Shown: piece after piece, positions 24,983-33,485 of the stretch | How the letters are laid out: the number at the start of each line of letters is the position of its first letter | Position numbering within the stretch: the stretch's first letter is position 1 | Assembly (NCBI GenBank): GCA_035439445.1 | Contig: DAORKG010000002.1 | Location: 1 to 64,000, forward strand | DNA length: 64,000 bases | Direction of reading: 5' to 3' | DNA from: UBA4416 sp035439445 | GTDB lineage: Bacteria; Bacteroidota; Bacteroidia; B-17B0; Aurantibacillaceae | Notes under the pieces: model-generated | The model's input: only the letters and a program-made list of their open reading frames with translations | Told to the model about the DNA's origin: nothing | Databases searched by the model: none | Program-made: the position numbers and the translations under genes

Positions 24983-25534
24983 CACCAGACTTCAGTCTGG
25001 TGGAACAAAAAAGAAACAATATAAGGGCTTTAGCCCTGAAAACAAATAAATATGGCTTTTGTAAGAATTTGGATACACGTAGTTTTTGGCACAAAAAACA
25101 GATTCCCTTATTTTACAAAAGAAATCAAACCTAATGTAATTAGTCATATTAAACAGAATGCTAAAACAAAGGAAATTTTTATCGATTGTATAAATGGACA
25201 TACAGAGCATCTTCATTGTTTAATAGGATTAAATGCAGATATGAGTATTGCGAAAGCAATGCAACTAATTAAAGGTGAAGCGGCATTCTGGATTAATAAA
25301 AATAATATTACTTCGAGTAAATTTGAATGGGCTGATGAATATTACGCATCTTCTGTTAGTGAATCTATGCTGAAAAATGTCAGAAATTATATAAATAATC
25401 AAGAGGAACATCATAAAAAAACGAGTTTTAATGAAGAGTATGAAAACTTCATTAAAACATATAAATTTGAAGATCAGGGCTAAAGCCCTTTTTAAATAAT
25501 ACTTCAGTAACCCCAGACTTAAGTCTGGGGTTAC
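24983..25534 (+). mobile_element. IS200/IS605-like element with paired end palindromes
   Basis: A transposase gene flanked on each side by an outer and an inner palindrome. Left: CACCAGACT-TC-AGTCTGGTG (24983-25002) and AGGGCT-TT-AGCCCT (25024-25037). Right: AGGGCT-AA-AGCCCT (25476-25489, overlapping the gene stop) and a perfect 28-bp palindrome at 25507-25534 with the core CCAGACTTAAGTCTGG. Both ends share the cores CCAGACTT and AGGGCT. Subterminal hairpins without long inverted repeats are the hallmark of single-strand IS200/IS605 elements. It sits in the gap between two genes of the pigment-type operon. Confidence 0.8.
25052..25483 (+). CDS. tnpA: IS200/IS605-family (Y1/HUH) transposase
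   Basis: 143 residues, the usual size. The N-terminus VRIWIHVVFGTKNRFPYF and the HUH pair GHTEHLHCLIGL (about residues 49-60) match Y1 transposases; the nucleophilic Tyr is probably in VRNYINNQEEHH (about residue 112). These enzymes cut and join single-stranded DNA at hairpin-marked ends, which fit the palindromes flanking this gene. The gene appears intact and its stop lies inside the right inner palindrome. It lacks the longer C-terminal part typical of RAYT proteins, so a REP-associated role is possible but less likely. Confidence 0.9.
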   Translation: MAFVRIWIHVVFGTKNRFPYFTKEIKPNVISHIKQNAKTKEIFIDCINGHTEHLHCLIGLNADMSIAKAMQLIKGEAAFWINKNNITSSKFEWADEYYASSVSESMLKNVRNYINNQEEHHKKTSFNEEYENFIKTYKFEDQG

Positions 25535-25552
25535 TAAACAAAACAATAAACA

Positions 25553-26200
25553 ATGAACGCAATAACATTATACGCGCATATAAAAAACAATCAAGTTTCC
25601 GTGAATGGTGAGATTGTATTTCAATCTGATATGTCGTTAAGTGTAGTTGAGTTTTTATCAGAGACATACAAAGCGTTAGGCGTAAGCTATCCGAAGTTTC
25701 ATAAAATGGATGCGCAATGTAAGCTGGGGTTTTTGTGTACTGAATTTGCTTTGAAAGGATCAACTTTCTTAACCGACCATGATTTATCTCAAATTGCTAT
25801 CGTGTTATCAAATTCAGCATCAAGTTTAGAGACAGACAGGGCACATCAACACTCTATCAACGATAAATCAAATTACTTTCCTTCACCGGCAGTATTTGTT
25901 TATACCCTTCCAAATATTACCATAGGCGAATTAGCCATTAAACATAAGATAACCGGAGAAAATGCCTTTTTTGTGTCAGAGCAATTAGATGCAGAATTAT
26001 TGGTAAATTATACCGAATCACTGATGCAAAGCAGCACAGAGGCTGCTATTGTTGGCTGGGTGGAGGTGGATGGCGCCAACTTTGAAGCTTTCATTTTTTT
26101 AGCTGAAAAACAAAAAGATACAAATAAAAATGCTATTTTTAAACCTCTTAATAAATCTAGTGTTATAACAATATATAATCAAACCAAATGGACGCATTAA
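25553..26200 (+). CDS. Short beta-ketoacyl synthase N-terminal-like protein
   Basis: 215 residues, about half a ketosynthase. The sequence has the layout of the Ketoacyl-synt_2 group: YPKFHKMDAQCKLGFLCTEFALKG, ILSNSASSLETDRAHQHSI, FPSPAVFVYTLPNITIGELAIKHKITGENAFF, then EAAIVGWVEVD. The position of the catalytic Cys reads NAFFVSEQ, so it is not an active condensing enzyme. Such partial proteins are usual in Bacteroidota aryl-polyene-like clusters and may have a structural or priming role. It overlaps the ACP gene by 13 bp. Confidence 0.85.
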   Translation: MNAITLYAHIKNNQVSVNGEIVFQSDMSLSVVEFLSETYKALGVSYPKFHKMDAQCKLGFLCTEFALKGSTFLTDHDLSQIAIVLSNSASSLETDRAHQHSINDKSNYFPSPAVFVYTLPNITIGELAIKHKITGENAFFVSEQLDAELLVNYTESLMQSSTEAAIVGWVEVDGANFEAFIFLAEKQKDTNKNAIFKPLNKSSVITIYNQTKWTH

Positions 26201-26445
26201 TCGAAAAATTAAAAGGACAAATTATTGAACAGTTAAATTTAGCTGAAGTAAAACCAGAAGAAATCAATCCTGATTCTCCATTATTTGGAGATGGTTTAGG
26301 TTTAGATTCTATTGATGCTTTAGAGTTAATTGTATTGTTAGAAAAACACTACGGTATTAAAATCCAAGATCCAAAAGATGGAAAAGCAATTTTCCAATCT
26401 TTAAGAACTATGGCAGAATACATTAAGTCTCAAGGAAAATCTTAA
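26188..26445 (+). CDS. Acyl carrier protein
   Basis: 85 residues. The phosphopantetheine site is GLGLDSIDALELIVLLEKHYGIKI (Ser about 42). It is a dedicated ACP of the cluster, carrying growing chains to the ketosynthases, and not the housekeeping acpP (it lacks the typical DSLD). The start ATG overlaps the end of the previous gene; the next ketosynthase begins 3 bp after its stop. Confidence 0.95.
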   Translation: MDALIEKLKGQIIEQLNLAEVKPEEINPDSPLFGDGLGLDSIDALELIVLLEKHYGIKIQDPKDGKAIFQSLRTMAEYIKSQGKS

Positions 26446-26448
26446 AAA

Positions 26449-27642
26449 TTGTCTCAACGAGTTTATATTACCGGATTAGGAATGATATCGGCAATTGGAA
26501 ACAATGTGCCCGAATCATTTTTGTCTTTATCTCAATCTAAAACAGGAATAGGTAAAATAAACCACTTAACAACTCGTTACAAAGATGAGTTTTTAGCGGG
26601 TGAAATTAAATTATCTAATTCTGATTTAGCGGATTTAGTTAAAGACAATAATCCTGCATTAAACCGTAATTCTTATATCGCTATGCTTGCAGCCAAAGAG
26701 GCTGTTATCAACTCTGGTATTGACCCAAAGGATGGTATGCGTACAGGAGTTATTTCTTCTACAACTGTAGCAGGAATGGGAAAAACTGAATTGTACTACA
26801 AAGAGATGTTTGAAAAAGACGATCACTTAAACGTCTTAGACACACATGACTGTGGAGATAGCACGGAGCGAATTGCAGACTATTTAGGAAACGTAGATTA
26901 CGTGACTACTATTTCAACAGCTTGTTCATCTGCTGCAAATGCTATTATGCTTGGTTGCAGAATGATTAAGCACGGGCAACTAGATAGAGTTGTTGTTGGT
27001 GGCGTAGATGCTTTATCAAAATTTACTTTCAACGGATTTAATACCTTAATGATTTTAGACAGAGAATGGTGTAAACCATTTGACGAAAACCGTAAAGGAT
27101 TAAACTTAGGGGAAGGCGCTGCCTTTTTAGTTATTGAAGGTGAAAATGCTTTGAATTTAAGAAAAGGAAAAGCTTTAGCTGAAGTTGTTGGTTATGCCAA
27201 CGCAAATGATGCCTATCACCAAACTGCTTCTTCTCCCGAAGGTTATGGTGCAACATTGGCAATACAACAAGCATTTGCCATGAGTGGTTTAACTCCTTCG
27301 CAAATTGATTATATCAATATGCACGGTACCGGTACACCAAACAATGATTTATCTGAAAGCTTTGCAACTAAAGCGGTATTTGGAAATCAAGTGCCAAAGT
27401 TTAGTTCAACAAAAGCATTTACAGGCCATACTTTAGCAGCAGCGGCAAGTATCGAAGCCGTTATATCGGTATTATCATTACAAAACAATATGATATTCCC
27501 AAATTTGAATTTTACAACTCCTATTGCTGAAACAGGATTAGTTCCTGAAACAACATTGGTAAACACACCTTTAAATACTATCCTATCAAACTCTTTTGGT
27601 TTTGGTGGAAACTGTTCATCTTTAATTTTTAAGAAAGCATAA
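26449..27642 (+). CDS. Beta-ketoacyl-ACP synthase II-like, cluster gene
   Basis: 397 residues. Catalytic Cys in TISTACSSAANAIMLG, His in NMHGTGTPNNDLSE and TKAFTGHTLAAAASIE, so it should be active. It is the condensing partner (KS) of the chain-length-factor-like protein coded next. The start is TTG at 26449, 3 bp after the ACP stop; the N-terminus SQRVYITGLGMISAIG is the expected one, so the rare start is real. In aryl-polyene pathways, such a KS pairs with a CLF to build a conjugated polyene chain. Confidence 0.92.
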   Translation: MSQRVYITGLGMISAIGNNVPESFLSLSQSKTGIGKINHLTTRYKDEFLAGEIKLSNSDLADLVKDNNPALNRNSYIAMLAAKEAVINSGIDPKDGMRTGVISSTTVAGMGKTELYYKEMFEKDDHLNVLDTHDCGDSTERIADYLGNVDYVTTISTACSSAANAIMLGCRMIKHGQLDRVVVGGVDALSKFTFNGFNTLMILDREWCKPFDENRKGLNLGEGAAFLVIEGENALNLRKGKALAEVVGYANANDAYHQTASSPEGYGATLAIQQAFAMSGLTPSQIDYINMHGTGTPNNDLSESFATKAVFGNQVPKFSSTKAFTGHTLAAAASIEAVISVLSLQNNMIFPNLNFTTPIAETGLVPETTLVNTPLNTILSNSFGFGGNCSSLIFKKA

Positions 27643-27646
27643 TATT

Positions 27647-28705
27647 TTGACTAAGGCATACATAAACGGAACTGGTTGCATCTCACCACAAAACTCAATT
27701 GATAGTGAGTGGTTTTTTGACACCATTAATCCTGCCAAAGGAGATTATTTTGATGCTTTAGAACCATCATATAAAGAATTTATTGCTCCTAATTTATTAC
27801 GCCGCATGGGACGCGCTATTAAGATGGGCGTTGCGGCTGGTAATATTGCTATACAACAAGCGGGCATAGAAAAAGTAGATGCGATTATTACCGGAACAGG
27901 TTTAGGTTGTTTTGAAGACAGTGAACGTTTTTTATTAGCGATTTTAAATAACGACGAGCAGTTTTTAACGCCAACTTCTTTTATCCAATCAACACATAAC
28001 ACCGTAGGTTCTCAAATTGCCTTAATCATGAAATGTCATGATTATAATTTTACCTATGTGCATAGAGGTTTTTCTTTTGAAAGTACTATACAAGATGCCT
28101 TGATGCTGTTAGAAGAAGGAAAAGAAACTATTTTAGTTGGCGGCGTAGAAGAACATACTCCGAATTTTGTGGTTTTAAATAGAAGAGCTCATAAGTTTCA
28201 AGAACTTAGCTCTACTCCAATTTGGAAATCAACAACTCCGGGCATTCAAATGAGTGAGGGAACTGCTTTTTTTGTTTTAAATAAAACTAAAACAGATAAG
28301 AGTTTAGCAAGTGTAGATGGCATTCAAACTTTATATAAGCCTAAATCATCTGAAGAGATTTTAAATAAACTAAACAGCTTTTTAAAACTACATAACTTAA
28401 CATTAGCAGATATAGATGTGACCTTAATGGGTTTTAGTGACGATGTTAATTTTGATGCTAAATTACAAGAGTTATTACCAAGCATTGAAAAAGAATCGAT
28501 AGCAGCATGCTATAAGCATTTGTGCGGAGAGTATCACACAGCTTCTGCCTTTGCAATGTGGACAGCTACCAAATTAATTGAAAAGCAAAAGCTCCCTAAA
28601 GTATTAGCAATTTCTGATAAAGCACCTTCTAAAATAAAACATGTCTTAATTATTAATCAGTACTTAGGTATTAATTACTCGTTTACATTGTTATCACAAT
28701 GCTAA
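27647..28705 (+). CDS. Chain-length-factor-like ketosynthase homologue (no active-site Cys)
   Basis: 352 residues of the ketosynthase fold, starting TTG at 27647, 4 bp after the KS stop (N-terminus TKAYINGTGCISPQ). At the catalytic position the sequence reads YVHRGFSFESTIQDALML, without Cys, and the His motifs are degraded (no HGT; GEYHTASAFAMW near the end). This is the pattern of chain-length factors, which dimerise with an active KS. It overlaps the deacetylase gene by 7 bp. Confidence 0.85.
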   Translation: MTKAYINGTGCISPQNSIDSEWFFDTINPAKGDYFDALEPSYKEFIAPNLLRRMGRAIKMGVAAGNIAIQQAGIEKVDAIITGTGLGCFEDSERFLLAILNNDEQFLTPTSFIQSTHNTVGSQIALIMKCHDYNFTYVHRGFSFESTIQDALMLLEEGKETILVGGVEEHTPNFVVLNRRAHKFQELSSTPIWKSTTPGIQMSEGTAFFVLNKTKTDKSLASVDGIQTLYKPKSSEEILNKLNSFLKLHNLTLADIDVTLMGFSDDVNFDAKLQELLPSIEKESIAACYKHLCGEYHTASAFAMWTATKLIEKQKLPKVLAISDKAPSKIKHVLIINQYLGINYSFTLLSQC

Positions 28706-29442
28706 AATTTTGGCCAACAACCATTGTATTTGTTTTAGGTTTAATAACCTTCTTTATATTTCAATCTTCATTTCAATTAAGTTTTTGGTATTTAATTATC
28801 TGGATTAAACTATTTGCTATCATTCAATTTTGTGGTGCGTATTTTATTGGATTAAATTTTCATTTAACCTCTATTAATAGTTTAAACACAAACGAAAAAA
28901 AAGTTCTATTAACTTTTGATGATGGTCCACATACCAATACTATAAAGGTTTTAGAGATTTTGAAAAAACATAATGTAAAAGCTGTATTTTTTGTTATCGG
29001 AAAAAACATACAAGGCAATGAAGCCATCTTAAAAGAAATAGTAGCTGATGGACATCAAATTGGAAACCATAGCTTTTCTCATCATAATTTTATTGACTTA
29101 TGGTCAACTAAAAAAGTGGCTGAAGATTTTGCGTCATGTGAAAAATTAATTGAGCAATATCAACCAAATACTAAATTGTTTCGTCCACCTTATGGTGTAA
29201 CAAATCCTAATATTGCAAAAGCTTTAAAACAACTAAACTTACAATCTATTGGCTGGAATGTGCGCAGTTATGATACGTCTATCAAAGACGTTGAGAAAAT
29301 AAAACAACGTGTATTGTCGCAATTAAAACCAGGCGCTATCATTTTATTGCACGATCGTTTAGATTTTATGCCTGAATTATTGGAGACTTTGATTCCTGCT
29401 ATTAAAGAGAAGGGCTATGGTTTTTCAAATACCATATCCTAA
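28699..29442 (+). CDS. Polysaccharide deacetylase family protein
   Basis: 247 residues. One or two membrane helices at the N-terminus (about 3-50). The NodB domain follows, with LLTFDDGPHTNT (Asp-Asp metal and base), the metal histidines in GNHSFSHHNF, RPPYGVTNP and a C-terminal LLHDRLDF. The enzyme class removes acetyl groups from sugars, usually in the envelope. A polysaccharide deacetylase gene is a regular member of aryl-polyene-type clusters in Bacteroidota. It ends the cluster in this window; reductase, dehydratase, ammonia-lyase and transport genes known from complete clusters are not present here. Confidence 0.93.
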   Translation: MLKFWPTTIVFVLGLITFFIFQSSFQLSFWYLIIWIKLFAIIQFCGAYFIGLNFHLTSINSLNTNEKKVLLTFDDGPHTNTIKVLEILKKHNVKAVFFVIGKNIQGNEAILKEIVADGHQIGNHSFSHHNFIDLWSTKKVAEDFASCEKLIEQYQPNTKLFRPPYGVTNPNIAKALKQLNLQSIGWNVRSYDTSIKDVEKIKQRVLSQLKPGAIILLHDRLDFMPELLETLIPAIKEKGYGFSNTIS

Positions 29443-29472
29443 TTCAATCATTATTTTTTGTAAATTCACTTA

Positions 29473-30651
29473 ATGAAGCAATTTGCTTTTATACTGTGTT
29501 TTGTTTGTTGTTTTGTATCTAAAAACAAAGCTCAAAATTTAGTGCCAAATGGAAGTTTTGAAAACTATACTTCTTGTCCAAATGCTAGTGGACAATTAAC
29601 CTTATGCACAAATTGGTATAACCCATCTACTGGAACTCCTGATTACTTAAACGCGTGTTCTCCTTCTTTGGGAGTACCGAGTGTGGGATTAGGATTTCAA
29701 TATGCAAAAACAGGTAATGCAATGGTTGGCATTTGGGCTTTTTGCAATGTATTTAGTAATGTAAGGGAATATGTTCAAAGTCAATTAACAGCGCCGTTAG
29801 TGGTAAATAGTTTTTATTTGGTTGAATATTATATAAACAGAGCAAACTGGTCAAATTTTGCTTGTAATAATATTTCATGTTTATTATCAGCTAATTCCAC
29901 ATTTACTGCAGATGTAAATGGCCTGATATCAGGCAATCCTCAAGTTATAAAATTTAATAATGATATTATAATAGACACTCTTAATTGGGTGAGAATTTCT
30001 TCTATATATCAGGCATCAGGTGGAGAAAATTATCTAACAATCGGAAATTTCAAAAATGATGCATTAACAACATTTTCAAATGTTCCTGGCAATAGCTCTT
30101 CATGTGCCGCATACTATTTAATTGACGATGTATCATTGACTAATATTACAATCCCCCAATGGCAATACAGAGATACCACTATTTATTTAGGAGATAGTGT
30201 ATTGATAGGTCCGGCAATTACCGGTTTAAATATAGATTGGTTTGATATGAGTAGTAATTTTATAAAAAATGCACCGGGTATTTATGTAAAACCAACTGTA
30301 AATACTAGCTATCAAGCTACAGAAACATTTAATAGTGTCGTTTATAATCATACAGTTAATGTGATTGTATTGAGCCCTGTAAAAGTGGATGAGTATGATA
30401 AACTACAGAATAGTGTAAAGGCATGTCCTAACCCAAGTTCAGGAACTGTAAATTTAAAATGGAATAATATTAAAAATGGAGAAGCAGATATATCAGTAAC
30501 TGATATTAGCGGGAAATTAGTTTATCAAAACAAACATCAAATAGTAAATACATCTACTAAATTTAATATAGATGCAACTAACGGAGTTTATTTCGTAAAA
30601 ATTAGTTTAGCTAATGGAATGAGCGTAATTAAAAAGATTGTAAAGCAATAG
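29473..30651 (+). CDS. Secreted protein with T9SS type A sorting tail
   Basis: 392 residues. Signal peptide MKQFAFILCFVCCFVSKNKAQ, then NLVPNGSFENYTSCPNASGQL, a start common in Bacteroidota proteins with a jelly-roll, carbohydrate-binding-like domain. Ten or so Cys and many Asn and Ser. The last 80 residues (KACPNPSSGTVNLKW to GVYFVKISLANGMSVIKKIVKQ) are a type A Por sorting domain, so the protein is exported through the type 9 system and probably attached to the cell surface. The function of the body is not known. Confidence 0.87.
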   Translation: MKQFAFILCFVCCFVSKNKAQNLVPNGSFENYTSCPNASGQLTLCTNWYNPSTGTPDYLNACSPSLGVPSVGLGFQYAKTGNAMVGIWAFCNVFSNVREYVQSQLTAPLVVNSFYLVEYYINRANWSNFACNNISCLLSANSTFTADVNGLISGNPQVIKFNNDIIIDTLNWVRISSIYQASGGENYLTIGNFKNDALTTFSNVPGNSSSCAAYYLIDDVSLTNITIPQWQYRDTTIYLGDSVLIGPAITGLNIDWFDMSSNFIKNAPGIYVKPTVNTSYQATETFNSVVYNHTVNVIVLSPVKVDEYDKLQNSVKACPNPSSGTVNLKWNNIKNGEADISVTDISGKLVYQNKHQIVNTSTKFNIDATNGVYFVKISLANGMSVIKKIVKQ

Positions 30652-30673
30652 CTTTTTTAGTTCAAACTATAGT

Positions 30674-30838
30674 TTATGAAACATGTCGCTCCTACGGAGC
30701 TTGAAGCTGTCCACATTGGTTATTATTACAAACATATCGCCTCTCTGAGGCTAATTATATTTTGCTCCGTAGGAGCATGATGTTTGTAATAACATAGTTT
30801 ATGCATATAATAGTAGCTCCGTAGGAGCGATATGTTAA
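30674..30838. repeat. Cluster of REP-like palindromes (GCTCCTACGGAGC type)
   Basis: Four 13-bp palindromes in a 165-bp region: GCTCCTACGGAGC (30688-30700), GCCTCTCTGAGGC (30739-30751), and GCTCCGTAGGAGC at 30764-30776 and 30816-30828. Flanking words ACATATCGC and GCGATATGTT recur in inverted order, and TATTACAAACAT (near 30724-30735) is matched by ATGTTTGTAATA (near 30779-30791). It fills the gap between two convergent genes and may end transcription from both. Confidence 0.85.
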
Positions 30839-30870
30839 TGCGCTAATATATTCTAAACTAAATGTAAAAA

Positions 30871-31668
30871 CTAATAAGGGCTCTGCTTCCTAATTATCCT
30901 CCCAAACAACTTTGGGAAAAAGCGTTTTATTTTTACAGCTAACAATTCTTTACCGCCAATTAAAATCTCTTCTTGATCATTTAAAATTCCAGCAATAATT
31001 TGTTGAGAACATTCTTGCGCACTCATGGCGTTTTCATGACTCTCATCCATTTTATTATGAGTATCGCCTGATGAAGAAATGGCGTTTAATGATACGTTTG
31101 TTTTTACTTTACCAGGGCAAACTAATAATACACTCAGGCCTTTGTTTTCTACTTCTAATCGTAAGCTTTCAAAGTAACCATGTAAAGCATGTTTGGCTGC
31201 CGAGTATGACGAGCGTAAATAAAAACCAAACTTACCTGCAATACTGCTAATCACCACAATTTTACCGCTTTTGTTTTTTAGCATAAATGGTAAAACCGCT
31301 TTGGATAAATTAACCGCACTAAAATAATTGATTTCAAATAAGGTTCTCTCTGTTTCGGATGGTGTATCAATCGCTTCGGCACGTTGGCTTTGTCCGCCGT
31401 TGTTTATTAAAATATCAATACGTCCAAAAGTTGATACAACTTGTTGAGCTAATTCTTTTACTTGAGAAGTATCAGATAAATCAAAAGGTAATATGAGTGA
31501 GTTAGAAGCATTTAAATTGGCAGCTTTTGCTACTCTTACTAATTCACTCTCTCTACGAGCCGATAAAATAATTTTTGCATTTTGTTTTGCGCATTCATAC
31601 ACTAATGCTTCTCCAATACCTGAGGATGCTCCTGTAATCCAAATCACTTTATTTTGTAAACTGCTCAT
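30871..31668 (-). CDS. Short-chain dehydrogenase/reductase
   Basis: 265 residues. TGASSGIGEAL (cofactor), NNGGQSQRAE (NNAG position), ISSIAGKFGF and SYSAAKHALHGY (catalytic Ser and Tyr-x3-Lys). The family resembles the DHRS7-like SDRs. It probably uses NADP, since Arg occurs after strand 2 (SARRESEL), but the substrate is unknown. The start ATG overlaps the stop of the upstream glycosyltransferase by one base (TAATG), so it belongs to a three-gene operon with two LPS-type glycosyltransferases. Confidence 0.93.
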   Translation of the reverse strand: MSSLQNKVIWITGASSGIGEALVYECAKQNAKIILSARRESELVRVAKAANLNASNSLILPFDLSDTSQVKELAQQVVSTFGRIDILINNGGQSQRAEAIDTPSETERTLFEINYFSAVNLSKAVLPFMLKNKSGKIVVISSIAGKFGFYLRSSYSAAKHALHGYFESLRLEVENKGLSVLLVCPGKVKTNVSLNAISSSGDTHNKMDESHENAMSAQECSQQIIAGILNDQEEILIGGKELLAVKIKRFFPKLFGRIIRKQSPY

Positions 31669-32669
31669 TATTTCTCTATCATTTTTATCACTTCCATTGT
31701 TTTAATTTCTCTAATACAATGGCAATTCATGGTTTTTCTGCAATCGCTACAATCTTTATTAAGCACTAAATAGTTGGCTTGCTTACCTATTGGTTTCCAT
31801 CTGCCTGGATGAATAGGACGCATAGGCGCAAATAACCCAATGGCTTTTTTACCAAGGGCAGCGGCAATATGCAAAGGTCCGGTGCTAGCAGCTATCAATA
31901 CATCACATTGATTAATAAAAGCAATAAATTGTTGTAGAGATAATTTACCGGTTAAATTAATTACTTCAGGATGTTTTGAAATTAAATCTTTAACTAATTC
32001 TCCTTCTTGTGCAGTGCCACTAATAAAAATTTGATGCTTTGTTTTATCTAATTGCGTAATGAGATTTGAAAAATTATCTAAACCCCATTCGCGTGCACTC
32101 CCTTTAGATTTTGGGTGAAGTATAATAGTCGTTTTAGTTTTATCTATGACATCTAGATGAATTTTTTCTAATGTAGGAACTTTTGTAAAACCATAAGCAG
32201 ACACTAATTCTTCTAAACCAAATTCTTTGGTAATGCCTAATGGGACTAATAGCTTAGTGTTTAATTGCGCTTCATGTAAGTCAGAATTTTTACGGGATAA
32301 TGAAATTTTAATATTACATGTAAACCAATGCCACAAGCGATTTGTAGTACCAATTCGGTTTTTAATTCCTGCTTTCTTTGCTAAATGAGCAATTTCTTTT
32401 ACAGGAAAAACATGAATGATATGAGTTGCGTTTAATTTTTTAAAGATCTCAACTTTATCAGAATCATTCAGTTTCAAAACATCATCATAACTTACAAACT
32501 CATCCACATGTTCTGATAATCCAATCACATCTTTGGTGTAATTTCTTCCTAAAAAAATTAGTCTGCTTTGTGGTAAAAACTGTTTGATAATACCAGCCAT
32601 GGGTAAAGTTAATACCACATCACCAATACTATCGGTGCGGCTAATGATTATAACAGGATTATTTTGCAA
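31668..32669 (-). CDS. Glycosyltransferase family 9 (heptosyltransferase-like)
   Basis: 333 residues. N-terminus IIISRTDSIGDVVLTLPMAGIIKQFLPQSRLIFLG fits ADP-heptose:LPS heptosyltransferases, as does ILHPKSKGSAREWGLDNFSNLI in the middle and AASTGPLHIAAALGKKAIGLFAPMRPIHPGRW near the end. It probably transfers a sugar to the LPS core at the inner membrane. It ends in a Cys-rich tail (CSDCRKTMNCHCIREI) which is unusual but seen in some Bacteroidota members. Overlaps the family 2 glycosyltransferase by 11 bp. Confidence 0.93.
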   Translation of the reverse strand: MQNNPVIIISRTDSIGDVVLTLPMAGIIKQFLPQSRLIFLGRNYTKDVIGLSEHVDEFVSYDDVLKLNDSDKVEIFKKLNATHIIHVFPVKEIAHLAKKAGIKNRIGTTNRLWHWFTCNIKISLSRKNSDLHEAQLNTKLLVPLGITKEFGLEELVSAYGFTKVPTLEKIHLDVIDKTKTTIILHPKSKGSAREWGLDNFSNLITQLDKTKHQIFISGTAQEGELVKDLISKHPEVINLTGKLSLQQFIAFINQCDVLIAASTGPLHIAAALGKKAIGLFAPMRPIHPGRWKPIGKQANYLVLNKDCSDCRKTMNCHCIREIKTMEVIKMIEK

Positions 32670-33429
32670 GCTCTTGTTGTTTGTAAATGTCTCTGATTTT
32701 TTTGTATTTCAAGTAGGTAGCATAAGCCGATATTTTAGAAATTAAATATCCTGCTTTGCCATCTAAAAAACCCAAATGCAATAAATAATGATCAATAAAT
32801 TTTGCAATAGGGTTTGCTATTAATTTATAAAAAGGCGCTTTCTTACCAGCTTCAACAAATGCCTTAGAGGCGATATTAGTAAAATATTCTACCTGCTTAT
32901 AATGATCTTCTAAAGTATAATAACTATAGTGTAAAATATCGCCTTTAATATGTTTGGTGTTTTTATCCCCATCTTTTAATTCATATTTATCGTGAGGATT
33001 AATGCCTGTCCAGGAACCTTTTCGGCTATCCCACAAACGCATTTTAGTATCCGGATACCAATTGCAATGTCTTACCCAATGGCCACAATAGTTAGTTAAA
33101 CGATTCATGTAATAACCATCATGTGTCCAATTGTTCTTAATCTCTAAAATTGATTTCTTAAGTGTTTCATCCAAAGCTTCATCCGCATCTAAAGATAAAA
33201 TATGTGGATTTGATGCATAAGTAATGGCTCTGTTTTTTTGTTGAATATGTCCATCAAAGGCATGCTCATAGAACTTTACTCCAAATGATAAGCAGATTTC
33301 TTTTGTTCTATCTTTACTAAAAGAATCAAGCACAACAATTTCATCGGCAATCTCCTTAACAGATTCCAAGCAACGAGCAATGTTTTTTTCCTCGTTAAAA
33401 GTGATGATAACTACAGATAATTGTGGCAC
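32659..33429 (-). CDS. Glycosyltransferase family 2 (WaaE/KdtX-like)
   Basis: 256 residues. LSVVIITFNEEKNIARCLESVKEIADEIVVLDSFSKDRT is the GT-A nucleotide-sugar site, and LSLDADEAL the DxD. The pattern GSWTGINPHDKYEL, then a C-terminal KAGYLISKISAYATYLKYKKIR, is like the LPS core beta-1,4-glucosyltransferase group (WaaE/KdtX). First gene of the three-gene minus-strand operon. It faces the PMT/TPR membrane protein across a 56-bp gap. Confidence 0.93.
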   Translation of the reverse strand: MPQLSVVIITFNEEKNIARCLESVKEIADEIVVLDSFSKDRTKEICLSFGVKFYEHAFDGHIQQKNRAITYASNPHILSLDADEALDETLKKSILEIKNNWTHDGYYMNRLTNYCGHWVRHCNWYPDTKMRLWDSRKGSWTGINPHDKYELKDGDKNTKHIKGDILHYSYYTLEDHYKQVEYFTNIASKAFVEAGKKAPFYKLIANPIAKFIDHYLLHLGFLDGKAGYLISKISAYATYLKYKKIRDIYKQQELAK

Positions 33430-33472
33430 GATGTAAATTTAAGATTTAGTTCGTTTGTTTAGTAACAAATAT

Positions 33473-33480
33473 TAAATTTG
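33473..33480 (+). promoter_or_regulatory. -7 promoter element before the PMT/TPR gene
   Basis: TAAATTTG at 33473-33480, an exact TAnnTTTG match. TTTG at 33454-33457 is only 15 bp upstream. The in-frame TTG at 33486 is 6 bp downstream. Confidence 0.5.
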
Positions 33481-33485
33481 TTTAA

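Noticed and set aside
25553..26200. Short ketosynthase-like gene as a fragment broken by the IS200-like insertion
   Set aside because: It has its own start and end and the size usual for this partial family in such clusters; the upstream ketosynthase is complete.
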